This document shows positions 12,421 through 26,310 of a stretch of DNA of 64,000 nt, piece by piece. The stretch covers positions 263,147 through 327,146 of the forward strand of contig JACAXG010000076.1 of the NCBI GenBank assembly GCA_018881555.1, written 5' to 3'. How positions within the stretch are numbered: position 1 is the stretch's first letter; the number at the start of each line of letters is the position of its first letter. Both the position numbers and the translations under genes were made by a program. A model generated the notes under the pieces. That model saw only the letters and a program-made list of their open reading frames with translations, was not told the DNA's origin and searched no databases. Source of the DNA: Amblyornis subalaris. Taxonomy: Eukaryota; Chordata; Aves; Passeriformes; Ptilonorhynchidae.

Positions 12421-15400
12421 TTTTTGCTTCTAGTTAAGTCCTAAATCTGTCTGTCTACCTTGAGCTCCATTCAATTAGTTAAGTGTTTCTTCACTTGTTA
12501 CTCAACGATAGATCCAAGTGAACCCAATAAATATCTGTTCTCTGAAACTTCCCTTGGTTGATGCACTCATCCTTGCTTCCTCCTTTACTGTGCTTTTCAT
12601 CACTGCAGAGCCTTTAGAATAACTCTGGGATTAGTTGGCAGCAGGAAAGGGGAAAGCAGAGTGGCAGATGAATTTCCCTTGAAGCAGAAGATCTCGTGCC
12701 TTTGCCCGTGCTGTTCATGTGGACAGCTGCTCTAAGAGTTTTTAACTTTCCTACTTTGCTTCTCTGCTCTTCCCTTTGGTAATAATCATATTGTCTATTT
12801 TTATGAGGTTTTTGGGGTTTTTTTGTTTAGATTTATTACGAAAATGCTTAATGGCCAACTGGTAAGGAACCTACTTACCTACCTGGTAATTCTTTGGCTC
12901 TGTCTCCAGAGAAAGTAATGCACATGCACAACTTTATGCTGCCCAGTTGGAGGTGGGTGTCACGGAGGGATGCACAGGACCTCGTGACACCATTGTGGTG
13001 GTGAGGGACGAGGCTAATGGCACATTAGCTGTGCACAGTCCCCATCTTCCTGGCTAGTGAGTATTAGGGGATTAATTTTATCAAAATGCAGATAAAATTT
13101 CAATTGGAGCTCTTGATACGCAGCCAAGAGGTCTAAAGTCCTAGCCAATTCATCAAACATGGCACTCTCCTTTGCTAATTTAAGCTATATCTCAGCATTG
13201 TTTTGAAAGCAGCAATAGCAGGACTTGGGCTCATGGTCGTCAGACTGTACTGTGGGGAGTGGGTCCCTCTAATATCAAGGATCTTCATGCTATCTGCACC
13301 AGCAACCTTCATATTAACCAAGGAAAAAGATTCTTCAGTTATTAATAAGAAATTCTTCTTTTATTACTGCTGTCTTACTAACAAGATGTATATTTGAAAT
13401 TCCTGAATTTTAAACTTCATCTGGTTGAAGAATCTGGATCCACCTCTTTGGGTAGCCTTTAGTGACAGAAAATATTTTGGATTGGCAGCTAAAAGAGTAC
13501 AGACTTTATCAGCTGTTTCAGCTCTGCTCACATCATCCCTTTCATAGCATCTCCTCTTATCTCTCCCTTTCCTGTTGTTGCACAGGTTGCTGGTGCACTC
13601 TGAAGGGTGTCCTTGCACTACCAGCCTTCAAAATAAAGTTATTATCTACTTCTTCANCAGGAGCAGTCTTTATTGAGCGTGCATTCAATGATGTTAAGAT
13701 CTGTTCCCTCTGGACTTCCTGTCTGTCAGGGCTGCCCTTCCTCCTAAGCAGAAAGATGATGTCCAAAACCAAAAATGTATTAGAAAACCAGGCAGACAAG
13801 AGAGTTCTGCAAACCCAAAGAAGCATGTGCTTTAGGCTCTGGTTTTGTGGTCAAGGATACAGATACTCATTGTGCTTGTGGGTTATGCCAAAGCAGTTTC
13901 ACTTCCGTTCACTGAGCAGATTGTGTAAAGAACTTATGGCTATTAGTTGTCTGCTTGGGGTATTTACAGCATAGCCGTATGCACAAATCTTTTCTAAAAT
14001 ATTGATTGCGATTCTTCTGTTGGCTTGCCACAGACCCACCCTAAACTTGTTCTGGGTGACCTCAGCTGCTCTGGGATCAGCAGCAAGGCACAGATAAATG
14101 TATGGGTCAGTTCTGCTGCACATTTGGTCACTTTTTTCAGTTAATTTTAAGAAGTACATGTTACTGTCAAATCGTATCCTGATTGAGTAAGAGTTTACTC
14201 AATGCATATTTGATGCATTTTTAAATGACATTTTAAAGAAGTTTTCTTAAGATCATAATGGAGACAGTCTGTCAAGAATGCAGCTCACAGCAGCGTGAGA
14301 GCATTCCAACGGCATTACCGGCTCGGCAGCCACACACCCAACGTGGCTCTGCCTCGTTATGCCCAGAGGTGTAAGAATAGCTGTGAACAGCTAATAAGAA
14401 TCAATGCTATTGGAGACATCTGTTTCAGTTTTCATTTTTCAGTGTTATTAGTGCTTATTGGTACAAGGCTCAGGAATGCAGCCAATCCCTTTGAAGTGGA
14501 GGGTATTGTAAGGCTGGAGGCATTGTGAGCCTTGTTGATGACCCTGTGTGTAACCTTTCATTTAAACATCCGTAATGCACGGAATGAGAAAAGGCCTCCT
14601 TAAAAGAGAAGACTGGTATACTGGAAATCTTGTTGCTGACATTTTAGTATTCATTTTGGATTTTATAATCTTCAACCAAATGACAGATTGTTTAATTTTC
14701 CAATAATTTTTCATTTTTTAAAAAATCTCTTGCTCTGGTCATGTGAATACACCACTGGTTTTTTAGTTATTAATATGCAATAAAGTTCCTTAATCTGTGC
14801 ACCGTACAAGCAACCAGGGAAGATACAGGTCTTTGCCCTCAACCTAGAAAATAAGACAGAGACCAAGCAGAGCTGAAGTCAGCTGCCAGGTGTGTCTTGT
14901 TCCCCTCAAAATCTCATCACATACATCTACAACAGCCTGGAACACGAGGACAATTTGACTTGTCAATAGATGGATCTGCAGTTTAGAGTGAGGTTTTCAG
15001 AGGCATTTTGCTGATCAGAGAGAGGTCAGCACAGCCTTAGGAAGCTCCTGTCAGGTCAGTCTCAGAACAGCAGCATGGTGAGGTTGGGGGGTTCTGTGTG
15101 TGCCATGCTCTCTGGAGGCATCTTAGTACAGAGACTGATGTGAGTAAAGAGACTGTTACAAATGCAACAGTGACGTCATCTGGAGAAAGTTGGGAGACAT
15201 GATCTGTATGGCAACCATCACTACTCTGAAGACAGTGTTAGTGTACTTTGATCTATACACAGGAAAATTTTTTTGAGCTCTCTCTGACTGTCTGATTAAA
15301 CCAGTTCCCACCACCGCGTAGTAACCTCTGTGAAGATATGCCCCGAGCTGCTGAGTACTGAACTGGATGGTAGCTGGCTGCTGCTCATTCATGGAGGACA

Positions 15401-16859
15401 GCACAAAGTTTTGCTAATCCGCTGCACAGATGTGGCAAATCTATCATGGTGTTTATCTTACCATGCAAGTTCTCCCTCCCAATTGCCTTGAGAGGAAGCA
15501 AGTGACAGCATCTGCCCTCCTTCTCTGACTGATGTATTGGAATGAAGCTGATGTTCAAACAGCAAGATGTGACTCCAGTACCTGGTGTGTGTTAGTAAAA
15601 GAGACCTGATGCTCACTGACTTCAGCATGGACAAGTAAATGCAGATGAACGGAAGTGGAACCAGCTGTACAACATGAGACAAAGCAGTGCGGTGGGTGAA
15701 TGGTGGAACCCCCAGCCAGGGTTCTCTGCTTCTCATTAGCAGTGGGGAGGGTCAGCTTGGATTTTTCAACAATTAGTGTAAAGTTTGAACTCAGCAACTT
15801 GGTTTTTTTTAATAGAGAGATTAGCACAATTACTTAGTTGTACTTAAATGGAAAGAGTCACAAATATTAGCAAGAATCAAAATATAATAAAAATGGGCCA
15901 AGGGGGAGATGAGAAAAGTGGCAGAAGTTGGTTGGCCTCAAAGATGAGATGTGATAGCCAACATCCCAACATAGTGGGAGAGGAATTACCAAGGACTGTA
16001 AAAGCAGGAATGATAGAAGGAATGAATAATGGCAAAGCTTGGGCTGGCAGTGAGCTTTGCCGGGCTGTGAGAAAGTCTCATAAGCAAGTACGTCACTAAG
16101 GACATTTAAATCAACTAGAACAAGTTAGAGTAGAAAATGTCTTCTGAATAAAATACCTGAGTCCTTTGGAATGAGATAGAGGATGTTACAGTGCCAGCAA
16201 GTTCTATCTCTGTATTTGGATTGGCCACCAACATTGCTGCTGTGACACAGCTTGGGATCATGTGTGAAGAGAACAAAAAGTGAGGTTGTGATCATTCTGA
16301 ACGCATGGACAAAGTAGGATGTAGATTTAGTTAGAGATGTACACCAGTGCAGAAAGTATATCTGTTCTGCTGCAGAAATATGCATTTGGTTAAAAGTTGT
16401 CCCTTTCAATTCCTGTTTGCAGGAACCCTTGAGTAGCAATAAGAGCAACAAATCAAGTAAAGCTGCCAAGGGAATTTTTCTTCACATGGAAGGAGTGATC
16501 TATGATTTTTTTTAAAATCTAGACACTGCAGAATTGTTGTTTCCCAGTACAGATAGCAAGGATATGTTTTAAGTCAAGAACACTATTTCTCTAATAATCC
16601 CTATAAGAATGAACTAGCATTTTCTTCACCTGATGACAAAGAAATAAGGTGGCACATTGGGGCATTATGTAAAAACGTGGAACAAAGAAAACTAGCCCAC
16701 CATGACAGTGGAAATAAGAAAACTGAACATTCCTCTCCCTGAGGCTCCTTCGCACCTCAGTATCCTTAATTATGTTCCAGGGTATTTTGGCATTCCTTCT
16801 ATTTGCATTTAGATCTTTCATCAGGAAGTTAATGTTCTCAGAGCAAGTAAGATCTCAAA

Positions 16860-17062
16860 CCCCATAAATCCTAATGTTTAATACGTTAACGATATAGAGA
16901 TAAGTATTTAATTTTGCTTTATGCATGACAGAGAAGCCAATGACAAATAGCACTGAGTAATATTTATGAGTTCCATGCCTGAAGGAATAATAAGCACCTT
17001 AAATTATTGTAAATTCCGACAGTGCACATACATTGAAGACTTTATAAGACTTTATGCATGTT
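16860..17062. promoter_or_regulatory. candidate regulatory block with paired CTTTATGCATG motif
   Basis: The 11-mer CTTTATGCATG occurs at 16917-16927 and again at 17050-17060, 133 bases apart. GTTAAC lies close to each copy (about 16885 and 17060). The core resembles POU/HOX-type sites. The interval is AT-rich with several TAAT and AATATTTAT motifs. Confidence 0.3.
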
Positions 17063-20000
17063 AACTACCACACTGTTCTCCCTGCCATAGTTCAGCTCCT
17101 GATGTTTCCAGCTGCTGTGATTACAAAGCATCATCTTCCCAAGACGAAACAGTCTGTGGGACTGTATCTAACTGTCCTGCTTGATATTGCTCTGGCCTCC
17201 AGGTTCCAGCTATATNCTGAAATCTGCCGTGAAGAGGGCCATAAGGAAATTTATTGCAGTGCTAAGCAAGTAGCATATGGTTACTAAAAGTCTACCATGG
17301 CTAGAAACAAAATAGGGTTCATCTTTTCTTCTTCTCTTTAATTATTTGTATATTAACATTATGTGCCAACTATGCTGATCAGCATTTCCTGGGCAGAGTG
17401 TTTGCTTGCTGAAGGGCAGCTGGAGAAAAGAACCTTACACATCCAGGAGCACAGCAGCAATTTCTACAAGCATCTTACACCAGTTCAGCAATGAAGAATG
17501 AAGGGCTATGAGAACAGAAGATGGACTATAACAAAGGAAATCTGTAGGAAGCCACCTCATTTCTTGGATTTTCAATTGCACCTCATAACTGGACTCAGAA
17601 GAAGTCACAAGTGTACATGGACGTATCAATTCCTCTGGCTGAATTTGGCTCTGATAGTGGTGGCAAGCTGAAGCTGCCTTGGTAGGTAAGGAAATATTTA
17701 CCAATATTAGTGAGAGAAGATGACAGCCTTGTGTAAAATGATACAGTTGCCAATTGTTATCATCAACACTAACCATGTGCTGCAAGACTTAAAGATATTT
17801 TACAATGTACTATTTTAAGAGAATTGTAGCAAGGAGTAGCTGCCAAAATGAATGGAAAGTAACCTGCTGCATGAGTAAAATGTTGGTTTTCTCCTCCTTT
17901 CTAAAAAATACATGTGTAGAGCAGAGGCAGTGGTTGGCACATAAGTAAGCACAATTGTGTGACTGGGTTTCAGGATTTCATTTAACCAAGTATTATGAAA
18001 TGAATGGGGCAAGGAGGGAATTTTCCTGTCTGGAATAGTGTTTAGATTGGTAAAGAGGTGGTTCCCCTTTTCTAAATATCACATTTTACAACCCATCCTT
18101 TGTGCCACTGCACCACATAAGTGTGAGTCCTCTGCAGCCCACACTCTGCACAGAAGGATGCACAGGACACGCGCACCAGGACATTCACTGCTGCTCACAG
18201 AGACTTGTGCTGACAGGAAATGTAGCAGCAGAGCCAGTGCCCCAGTCCTGCTTGGCAGGACTACCTCCTCTCCTTCCTCATAGCAAAATCAAGCCCCCCT
18301 TGAAAAAAAGTTTAAACAACCTTACAAAAAACCCCACAACAATCCCTCCAAGTCAGTGTTCTTTTCCCTTAAGGGCAATTTACACAACCCATACTTTGGG
18401 TGGGACCTCTTCCAAGAGAAGCTAAGTTTTGTTTTTATTCCGTTAATCTGGCATAGCAGGAAACTCTTACCAATTGTGCACAATGCATCTAGTTTCTTCC
18501 CTTCTCTGTTCCAAACGTGCTTGGATTTATTAAGGTACAGAAGACTTTGAGAAATTTGATGCTGTGGGCTTGCCAAAATAAAGCACAAACGATGATGAAG
18601 CAATAATGTATTTAACAAAGTGTCGTGGAGAAGACAAGGTGCAAAACTTATTTGCTGGGCTGCTATCTCCACTGCACCATCTGCAGCTGCACAGAGCAGT
18701 CCTGTGTATCTGCTAAGTGCTCTGCATACACAGGAACCTCGCAGGAGTTACCCAGGTTCGTGTGCATCACCCAGACTGACATTGATTACAGTTCTATAAA
18801 TTCTGATATCAACTGTTGAAACCATGTTGGACAGAGAAATCTTTGGTTACATCCATGCTTGGGCAACAGCAATAAATTAGTCTTGCAAATACCTTTAGAA
18901 GAGACCTTCTGAGCAAGACGTGGCCACAGAAGGAAGAAAACTCCATCAGTTCTTCAAAGACTAGTTCAGACACTGGGACATGACTGAACTGGCAAAAGCA
19001 ACATCTCTAGGAGATGCCTCTTTGTTTTAGTTATGTCACTTACTACAGGTACAACATTCAGGCCCGACACAGTGACAGATGCTGTAACTTTTACATTTGC
19101 ATGGACAATGGAATTCATAACTGTTATTTTTAGACCAGTCTTCTGGACTTGGTCAAAAGACTAGGTTTGTGTCACTGCAACAGATGGGTTAGAGGGAACC
19201 AAGCAAGGAGAAAGATACAAAATGCGTGACTCCCACAGGAGAACAGACAGCAGCCACATTCTGCTCCTCCGTTCATGTAACAGGTGTATTAATGTATTTT
19301 TAATTCTATTTTTTCAATTGAGCAGTGGAGACTGACTGTCTCTTGCCAGCTCTAGCTGTTTTGCATTTTGGGTGAGAGACATGTACATAAAAGATCTTGA
19401 ATAAATAGTAGCATTCTGTTGCACTCAGTGCCCATCTGTAACTCATTTTCAGCTCATTCTAAAGCTTGAACTAATGAGTGTGCTGAGGACACTCAGAAGA
19501 AAAATAAAAAGAAATTCAGAAAGTTGGTGAAATGCAGTTTTTCTTGGCAAAAGGAAGGATCATGGACTGTCACAGGGCGGTGAGTGAGGGAACCATCCTC
19601 CTGCCGCTGGAAGACAGGCATCAGTGGGTGAGAGCCCAGGAAAACTGAGACAAGCTTGTGGGAGTGGGACCTGTGTGTGGGCAGACCCTCACCCCAGCTC
19701 AGTGCCAGAGGAGTGTGCTGAGATTAAACCACAGCGGTGACTCAATCAAACTGATAATGATCAGACATGCAACTCATCAGGTATGGGTCGCTGGGGAGCT
19801 TGCAAGGGGCTGAAGCCGCTGGGTTTTCCTGCCCTTGGGAAGAGTTGCTGAAACATGTCCTTCTCCTTTGAACAGCCATGGGTAGAAGCTGGTGGGCTGC
19901 GCTGGTCAAGGTCGAGCGCCTCGGAGAACGCCAGGTCTCCTGTTGTTTTCTGAGGCTGAGCATGCGGACTCACTGGCAGGGTGCGGTAGCCAAGGGGTTG

Positions 20001-23000
20001 GTATCAGGGCAATAAACGGGCAATAAATCCACTTTTAGGGCCATTGTCTACCGCTGTGGAAGATCAGCTCCAGTCATGGTAAGACAGTTTTTGCTAGCAT
20101 TCATTTAGCAAAAATGCATAACAAAACATAAACCATTTGGTTTGTTGGAAGTGTTGCAATGAGATTTTAAAAAACATATTTCAGAACTTTGCTTCATAAG
20201 GATGTGGGGCACTCTTGACTTTCTGCACTGTTTTACCAGGATGCTCTGAGGATGCTGTCCACCTCCAGCCTCTGCTAGAATGACTAAGTCACTTGAATGT
20301 GGAGGAGGGTTTTTAAGTGCTTGGAAGAGGGGCAAGGCTGGTAACCAAGCAAGGTTTAAATCCTCTAAGTACTTCTCTACTCTCCAAATTAGTGAAGGCA
20401 TTTCTTTGCAAGGAGAATTTTCATCCGCTCCCAAATGAGTGTTGCAAGAGACTATTTAAAACATTGCTGTCGGTGCCTTCTAGCACTAAGCCTAATTAAG
20501 TTTCTCTCATGTCTTGGAGGACTGCACATGCTTGCTTTCAGGAAGACGGCAAAGCACAGGCACTGCCAGGAGATCCAAGTCAATGTGTGAGGTACCTCTG
20601 CAGTAAAAAATTACGGTCAGAAATTGGTAGCTGATGCCTATAATTTAGACCCAAGAAGCTAAGATTGACATTTGCTGGCAGCAGGTTTGTTGTGGTTAAA
20701 TATCTTTTTTCTTTAGCCCAGGAAAAATACTCACACAAGAATTACTTGATCCACAGCAGAAGAATAGGATTAGCCTCAGGAAGGGGTGTCTGGTGGCAGC
20801 CTCAATAGTATGAGCTTCCCTCCCTGAATAGGATTCATTCTTCCCCAGTTGAGCCAGTGGGAAGCTCTTGCTCCTACAGGAAAGTGTGTGGAGGGCTGTT
20901 GTTTTTTGCTCTCATGTTATGCCCTTTTGCAGGGGTCGAGAGTTCTTCCATAAAAGTCACTCTAGGCTAGAGGTCTCAGCATAAGGAGCCTACTTGGTAT
21001 ATCCTGCCAGAAAGGATTTTATACATGGGGTAATGGAGCCCCCATGAAATGCTTGTCAATCCAGCACTGTTTGTTTATCCCAGGTTCACTGGAAGGAGAC
21101 TTTGCTTCACTCTTCAGCCTGTCCTGGCAATTTTTTTCATACATTTTCTCTACCACAGCCATATCTCAGTGAGATCTCTCTGCTACAGCCAACCAGATCC
21201 TCCAGGCTGGCAGTCTGGCACAGGCACACAAAGCCGACTGAATCATTGACAAAACCAAGGTGCCGTCCGTTATTTGAGCACGCTAGAGTGGACAACTGCT
21301 GGGACATCTCGAGTGCCAGACAATGAACAAACCCTCTGCGGTTAATCGTCACCCCTGCCAATGAGACGGAGGTTGGTTGCTCTTGAAAGCAAGGACAAAA
21401 GTCTTTTCTTCTGCCCTTTGTTGCCTGTCACAAAGCTGGTTGGTGCAGCTGGGATCAGGCCCACAGCTGATCCTTCTCTCCCCCGCCCTGGGCCATTCCT
21501 CCCAGCTCAGCTGGGGTCACCCAGACAATGGGGAAGCTGCATCAGCTACGTCACAGGATGTTGGGTCTATAGCCTGGACAGCCCGAGAATATGTCTGTGT
21601 TCTCTCCCTTGATGTTCAGGGGCTTGATACCTCTTTGTTTGCTCTGCTTTCTTGTAAGGTAAAATGGAAGAAGGGAAAATGCCCCTGCCTAGAAATACAG
21701 ATGCATGGTGACATAAAAGGGATGAGAAAGGCACATTTCGGCTGTGACCTCACACTCCAGATCAGTGCAGGGCTGCTGTGGCAGGGGGCTGTCACAGCAG
21801 CTGGGCTGCCGTGCTGCAAGCGGGAGACAGGATCCTCTCCACAAAGCAAAGCCTGTTTCATGTTCAGGTAACAGGCTGCACAGCGTAAGGTGTTAGGACA
21901 ATTTGCCAGCTCCTCTGACAGATTGCTCTCCATGCAGGAGTGAACAGGCGGGTCTGACTGAGCTGCAAGCAGATGAACCATCAGAAAATGGTGATCAGAA
22001 AGTAGTGCTGCTCTCTGTTTTCCCGTGTTGGAACTTCGCTTCCCCAATGTGTTTGATGTAGGTGCACTAACAGCACAGAATAATTTTTTCCACTATGTAT
22101 TTTTGTGGTTACCTTTCTCCCAGCTTGAGAGCCAGCAAGCAAATCCTAGCATGTCCATTTGCTACTACCCACTTGTGCCCCAGCAAGACATAGCAAAAAC
22201 TGTGAAACCTATGCCTGCCTCATTAGGACCTAACCTGGTTACCTGCTTCCCAGCATTTACCTATTGGGCCTTACAGAAAACCACTGCCCCGTGTCCTCAT
22301 TTTCATGAAGCTACTGCTACCAAGAGCATCACAACAGCTGGCTGCCTTTCCCACAGTTTATTGTGATGACTAAACTGCATTTATTCTGCATATCCATCTA
22401 AGCAACTGTCTGTGTTCACACCTGCACTGAACACCAAAGGGACAATGCCCAGTGGTGTGGATTAAGTAAAATTATGCCCTTTGCCAGATCACCACCAAGG
22501 AGCTGGAAAAAGGCTGCAGTGGTGTCACTTCCCCTTCTCCCTGCTGCTGAATAACTGTTTTTATGCCTTCAGTGCAAAGAATAGCAGAGGCTGATAAGCA
22601 TCTTGAAAGAGGTCATTTAACCTATATTTACCTATGCATACAAACCAGGCTTGAGACAACACAGGCAACATCCCATTCTCTGGCATCTAATGTTAAAGAA
22701 ATTAATGGCTCTTAGTCCATCTACTGTTTTGGAATAATGTATTCCCTGATTTTTGAGGTGTCATTGGATTATTGATAGTTATTGTGTTCTATCTGCTTAT
22801 CAGTGCTTGTACTCCCTCNGCAAAAGGCGGTCACCTGGAAGCCTGCAGAAATCGAATACATATTCAGGACTCAAAACAATTCCTGCCTGATGTATTCAAA
22901 CACAGCAGCAGAATTTCATCACCTACCTCACCACCAAATTCTTTTCAGATCTTATCTTTTCCAGTCATAAGCTAAAAAAGATGCATGATACAATATCCTA

Positions 23001-26000
23001 ACAGTGCTGCAGGGGATGTGACTCCATCAGTAATTTGTGAGATAGATGTTGGGAGTGCCCCTAACTAAAATTGTTTGAGGATAAAATTATTGAGCACAGT
23101 GCTGAAATGGTGCATCACCCACTGGCCTGGTCTAGGATTTCCAGGTGGCTTCTAGGACCTGGATGCCAAAATGCTACTGAATATCAATTGGAATTTTGTT
23201 TCTAATTCCATTACCTGAAACCCAACTAATCCTTCCCAGAACATTTCTTTCAGCTTTTGATTGGTGATTACATTAAAAATCCTACAGACTTTGATCATAA
23301 CAGACAACACCTGCTTTAATGTGTTAGACCTTTATAGCCACATCAACACGAAATCAGATTAAAAGAAAAATTTAGATTTTTGTATCAGTTTACGATGGCA
23401 GCTATTCATAAAAATCTCTGATAGAGTTGGTGCGTATGTGATATTTAGGTACAGTCTCAGGAGCAAAAGCCAGGGGACCAAGGTCTGATGCAAAATCAAG
23501 GTGGTGTTAACGACAGAAAACTCAAGCACCACCATAGTAGAAATTATGACATCTGTGAATCCCTGTTCCAGACCAGACTGTGAGTCTGGGAGTTGCCATC
23601 TCCTTCACTTGCAACCACAGATGACAACATGAGTATTTTTAACAAAGAGAGAAGAAACATCAGTTGATTTCTGACAGAGCATCACCAGCATGGGCTGTGA
23701 ATTGAGACTTGTTGAGTTCTGGCTGCTGGTTCTTTAGAGAAGGACTGGATCTCTGGTACAGATTTTCTTCCCGAGGGTAGGCGTGCAGGGACAAAGTGCT
23801 GGAGAGACCCTGTGCCCTGAGGAACATGGTCCTGCCCTCCATCAGCACCAGTGGAATTGGCCACAGGGACATTGAAGGCATTTTGCATAACTGGAGGGGA
23901 AGATTTTCCTTTTCCTGGCCACAGTGTTTGTACAAGAAAGACCTGCATGTCTGATTGGAAGAAAATAATATTTGTACCCTGTGTATTGGAGAAATTGTTC
24001 AGGAACAGTTAATCCTTGTGAAAATCTTGCTCTGAAATGCTGCCAAGAGCAGTGGCTGTGTTGTTATTTGCCATGTCAGTGCCAGTCTGTGAGGAGCACC
24101 TTCTTGCCATGCAGCGTGTGACTTGGGCATCTGGCAAATAGAGTGGGTCATTTTTCTCCCAGAGGAACATAGCAGATTCAGTCATTAATGCTGTCTGGTC
24201 CCCAGGTGTGCCAGCTTTTCCTCCCCCACAGGCATTTCCTGGTATCTGCTGCGTGACAGTGGCCAGGCCAGCGGCATGGTACTTGCAGCCGGAGCACATG
24301 GGCTACCTTGTCCAAGCACATTGTGCCTGGAGAGCCTCTTCACACTGCATGGACATATGTGTGCACTGAGCATCTATTTTATCTCACTCATTTTTGTTGA
24401 TTGCAGCATGTATCCTTGACTCACGATCCTCTGCACTCTGTGTCATACAAAATCAGGTTCTCCTCAGCCTGCTACTGTCACACAGGGCATATCTGTGAAA
24501 TCTGCCCACCTCAGGGATGATGCTCATCATATAACACAATCTTGTGCTTTCCTTCATACTTCATTTTTCATGCTCTTAGCAGCCATAACAATTCTGAAAG
24601 GTAAATGATGAGAAGCCTGAAGAACGCAGGGAACGACTATTTGATTCTCTTGCAAAACTGGGAAAGAAAAGCCACAAACACCTTTGGATTTTCACATATA
24701 TAAGACCTTGTTTGTGCCACACCCATGCTGGGCTCAGAAACATAAAACATGCCGGTTTATTTTTAAAGGAAAATCAGAGCAGGTATCTGGAACATAATGT
24801 AGTATTGCAAGAGCACTTTTGAGGAAAAATTTGTCTTATTCAGATATTCTTAATTTTAATTCAGAAATATAAAATGAAATAATATTTTCATAGAAATGTC
24901 ATGCCTGGTAAACTTTGTATTTGATTTTCAGTTGTTTTGAAATAGTAATGTTACTATTTTATTTTCATTTATAAAAGCTTTAATCACTCATATGTGCATT
25001 TGGTTCAAAACCAATCATTTCAGACTTCTTTTCCCAGTGCTCAGAAAGTTAGCTTTTCATTCCAGTCTCCCAGATGTTTCACTAAAATAAAAAAATCCTT
25101 TTTTCTCCAGTGTTATCAAGTTTGACAAAACTAAATATTGATGATTAATATAATACTACCATTGTTTTGACTAAACCTGGTCTCCTTAGTTGGTGGAGGT
25201 TTGTTTTTCTTCCTGTGGTGTAATTGTTACATTTGCTACAGAAACACAAATATTCCAGGCTTGCAGATACCAGCTCCAGCTCTCAAAAACTCCCCTCTGT
25301 CAGCTAATTGAGGCATTGTTTCATCAGCAGTGTGAGCAGCAGCAGCACTGCCTTCCTTGTCCCCGTGGCACGGCTCCTTTGGGAGTGGGTGAGTAGAATA
25401 ACGTAGGGAAAAGCAGCATTGCAACAAAGCAAGGACTGGCAAGTCTGGGTGGGTTTGTCACGGGGCAAGACAGCTCCGAGCTGTGAAGTCCTGGTCATCT
25501 ACAGGGGGTTGTGGTGTCCTGGCTCTTCAGGGTCTGCTGAATGCTGCCGAATGCTGCTGCATGTTTTAAGAAGATTAGAAAAGAAAGGTACAGAGTTCTT
25601 TAACAGAAGCTGAAAATTACTGAAAGCAGTAATACATCTGGTGTGGAAGTTTGAATAACAGTTTGAACATGTGAATTAAGGTTCAGAAATTTACTGTGAT
25701 GCCCTCAGGGGAATGTCTTTGCAGTAGCTCTATGTAGAGATAAGCAAGGTACCATGAGAATCAATTCCTGCTTTTTGTAGCTACAGTAATTTGGGCTAAT
25801 TAGGGCAGGCTGAGCACCACCCTGGTGCTGAACACAGAGCTGTACATAAATTAAAAAAAAACTAAGCTGTCAACTTCAGTAAGTTCCTCATCCAAAAGAC
25901 CTCACTTGCAATCATCTGTGGAAAAATGCTACTTGCACAGACAGGCCATCCTGAGAGCATCCTAAGCCACGAAAAAACATTTCAGTTCTGAAGAAGGTGC

Positions 26001-26261
26001 AATGCTGAGAGCTCCCTGCCAAACCTCCCTGGTGCTGTCTGCAGGGTGCCAGGCTGCAGAGCCTTTGGGGAGAGGCTTGCTTCCCAGGGACGGCTGAGTG
26101 CCTTGCCAACTCTGGGTGGCTGACCTGGCTCAAAAGGGCAGAGAGAAACTGAGTGCACTTCTCATCTCTTCTGCTCAGCATCAAGTCCAGGAGAGCCTGG
26201 CCATACTTCCAGCAGTGCCTAGAGAATGAAAGGCTGAGATCCACCAGTGGTTGCCACCTTC

Positions 26262-26310
26262 CTCCAGCCCAGCCCAGCCCAACCCAGCCCAGCTCAGCCC
26301 AGCCCAAACT
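26262..26310. repeat. (CCCAG)n short tandem repeat
   Basis: Roughly eight imperfect pentamer units of the CAGCC/CCCAG type, with CCCAA and CTCAG variants, lie in gene-free sequence. On the minus strand it reads as a short Gly/Trp-rich frame, which is an artefact of the repeat. Confidence 0.9.

Noticed and set aside
26262..26310. Gly/Trp-rich minus-strand frame at the CCCAG repeat
   Set aside because: It is a direct translation of the pentamer repeat, not a coding sequence.
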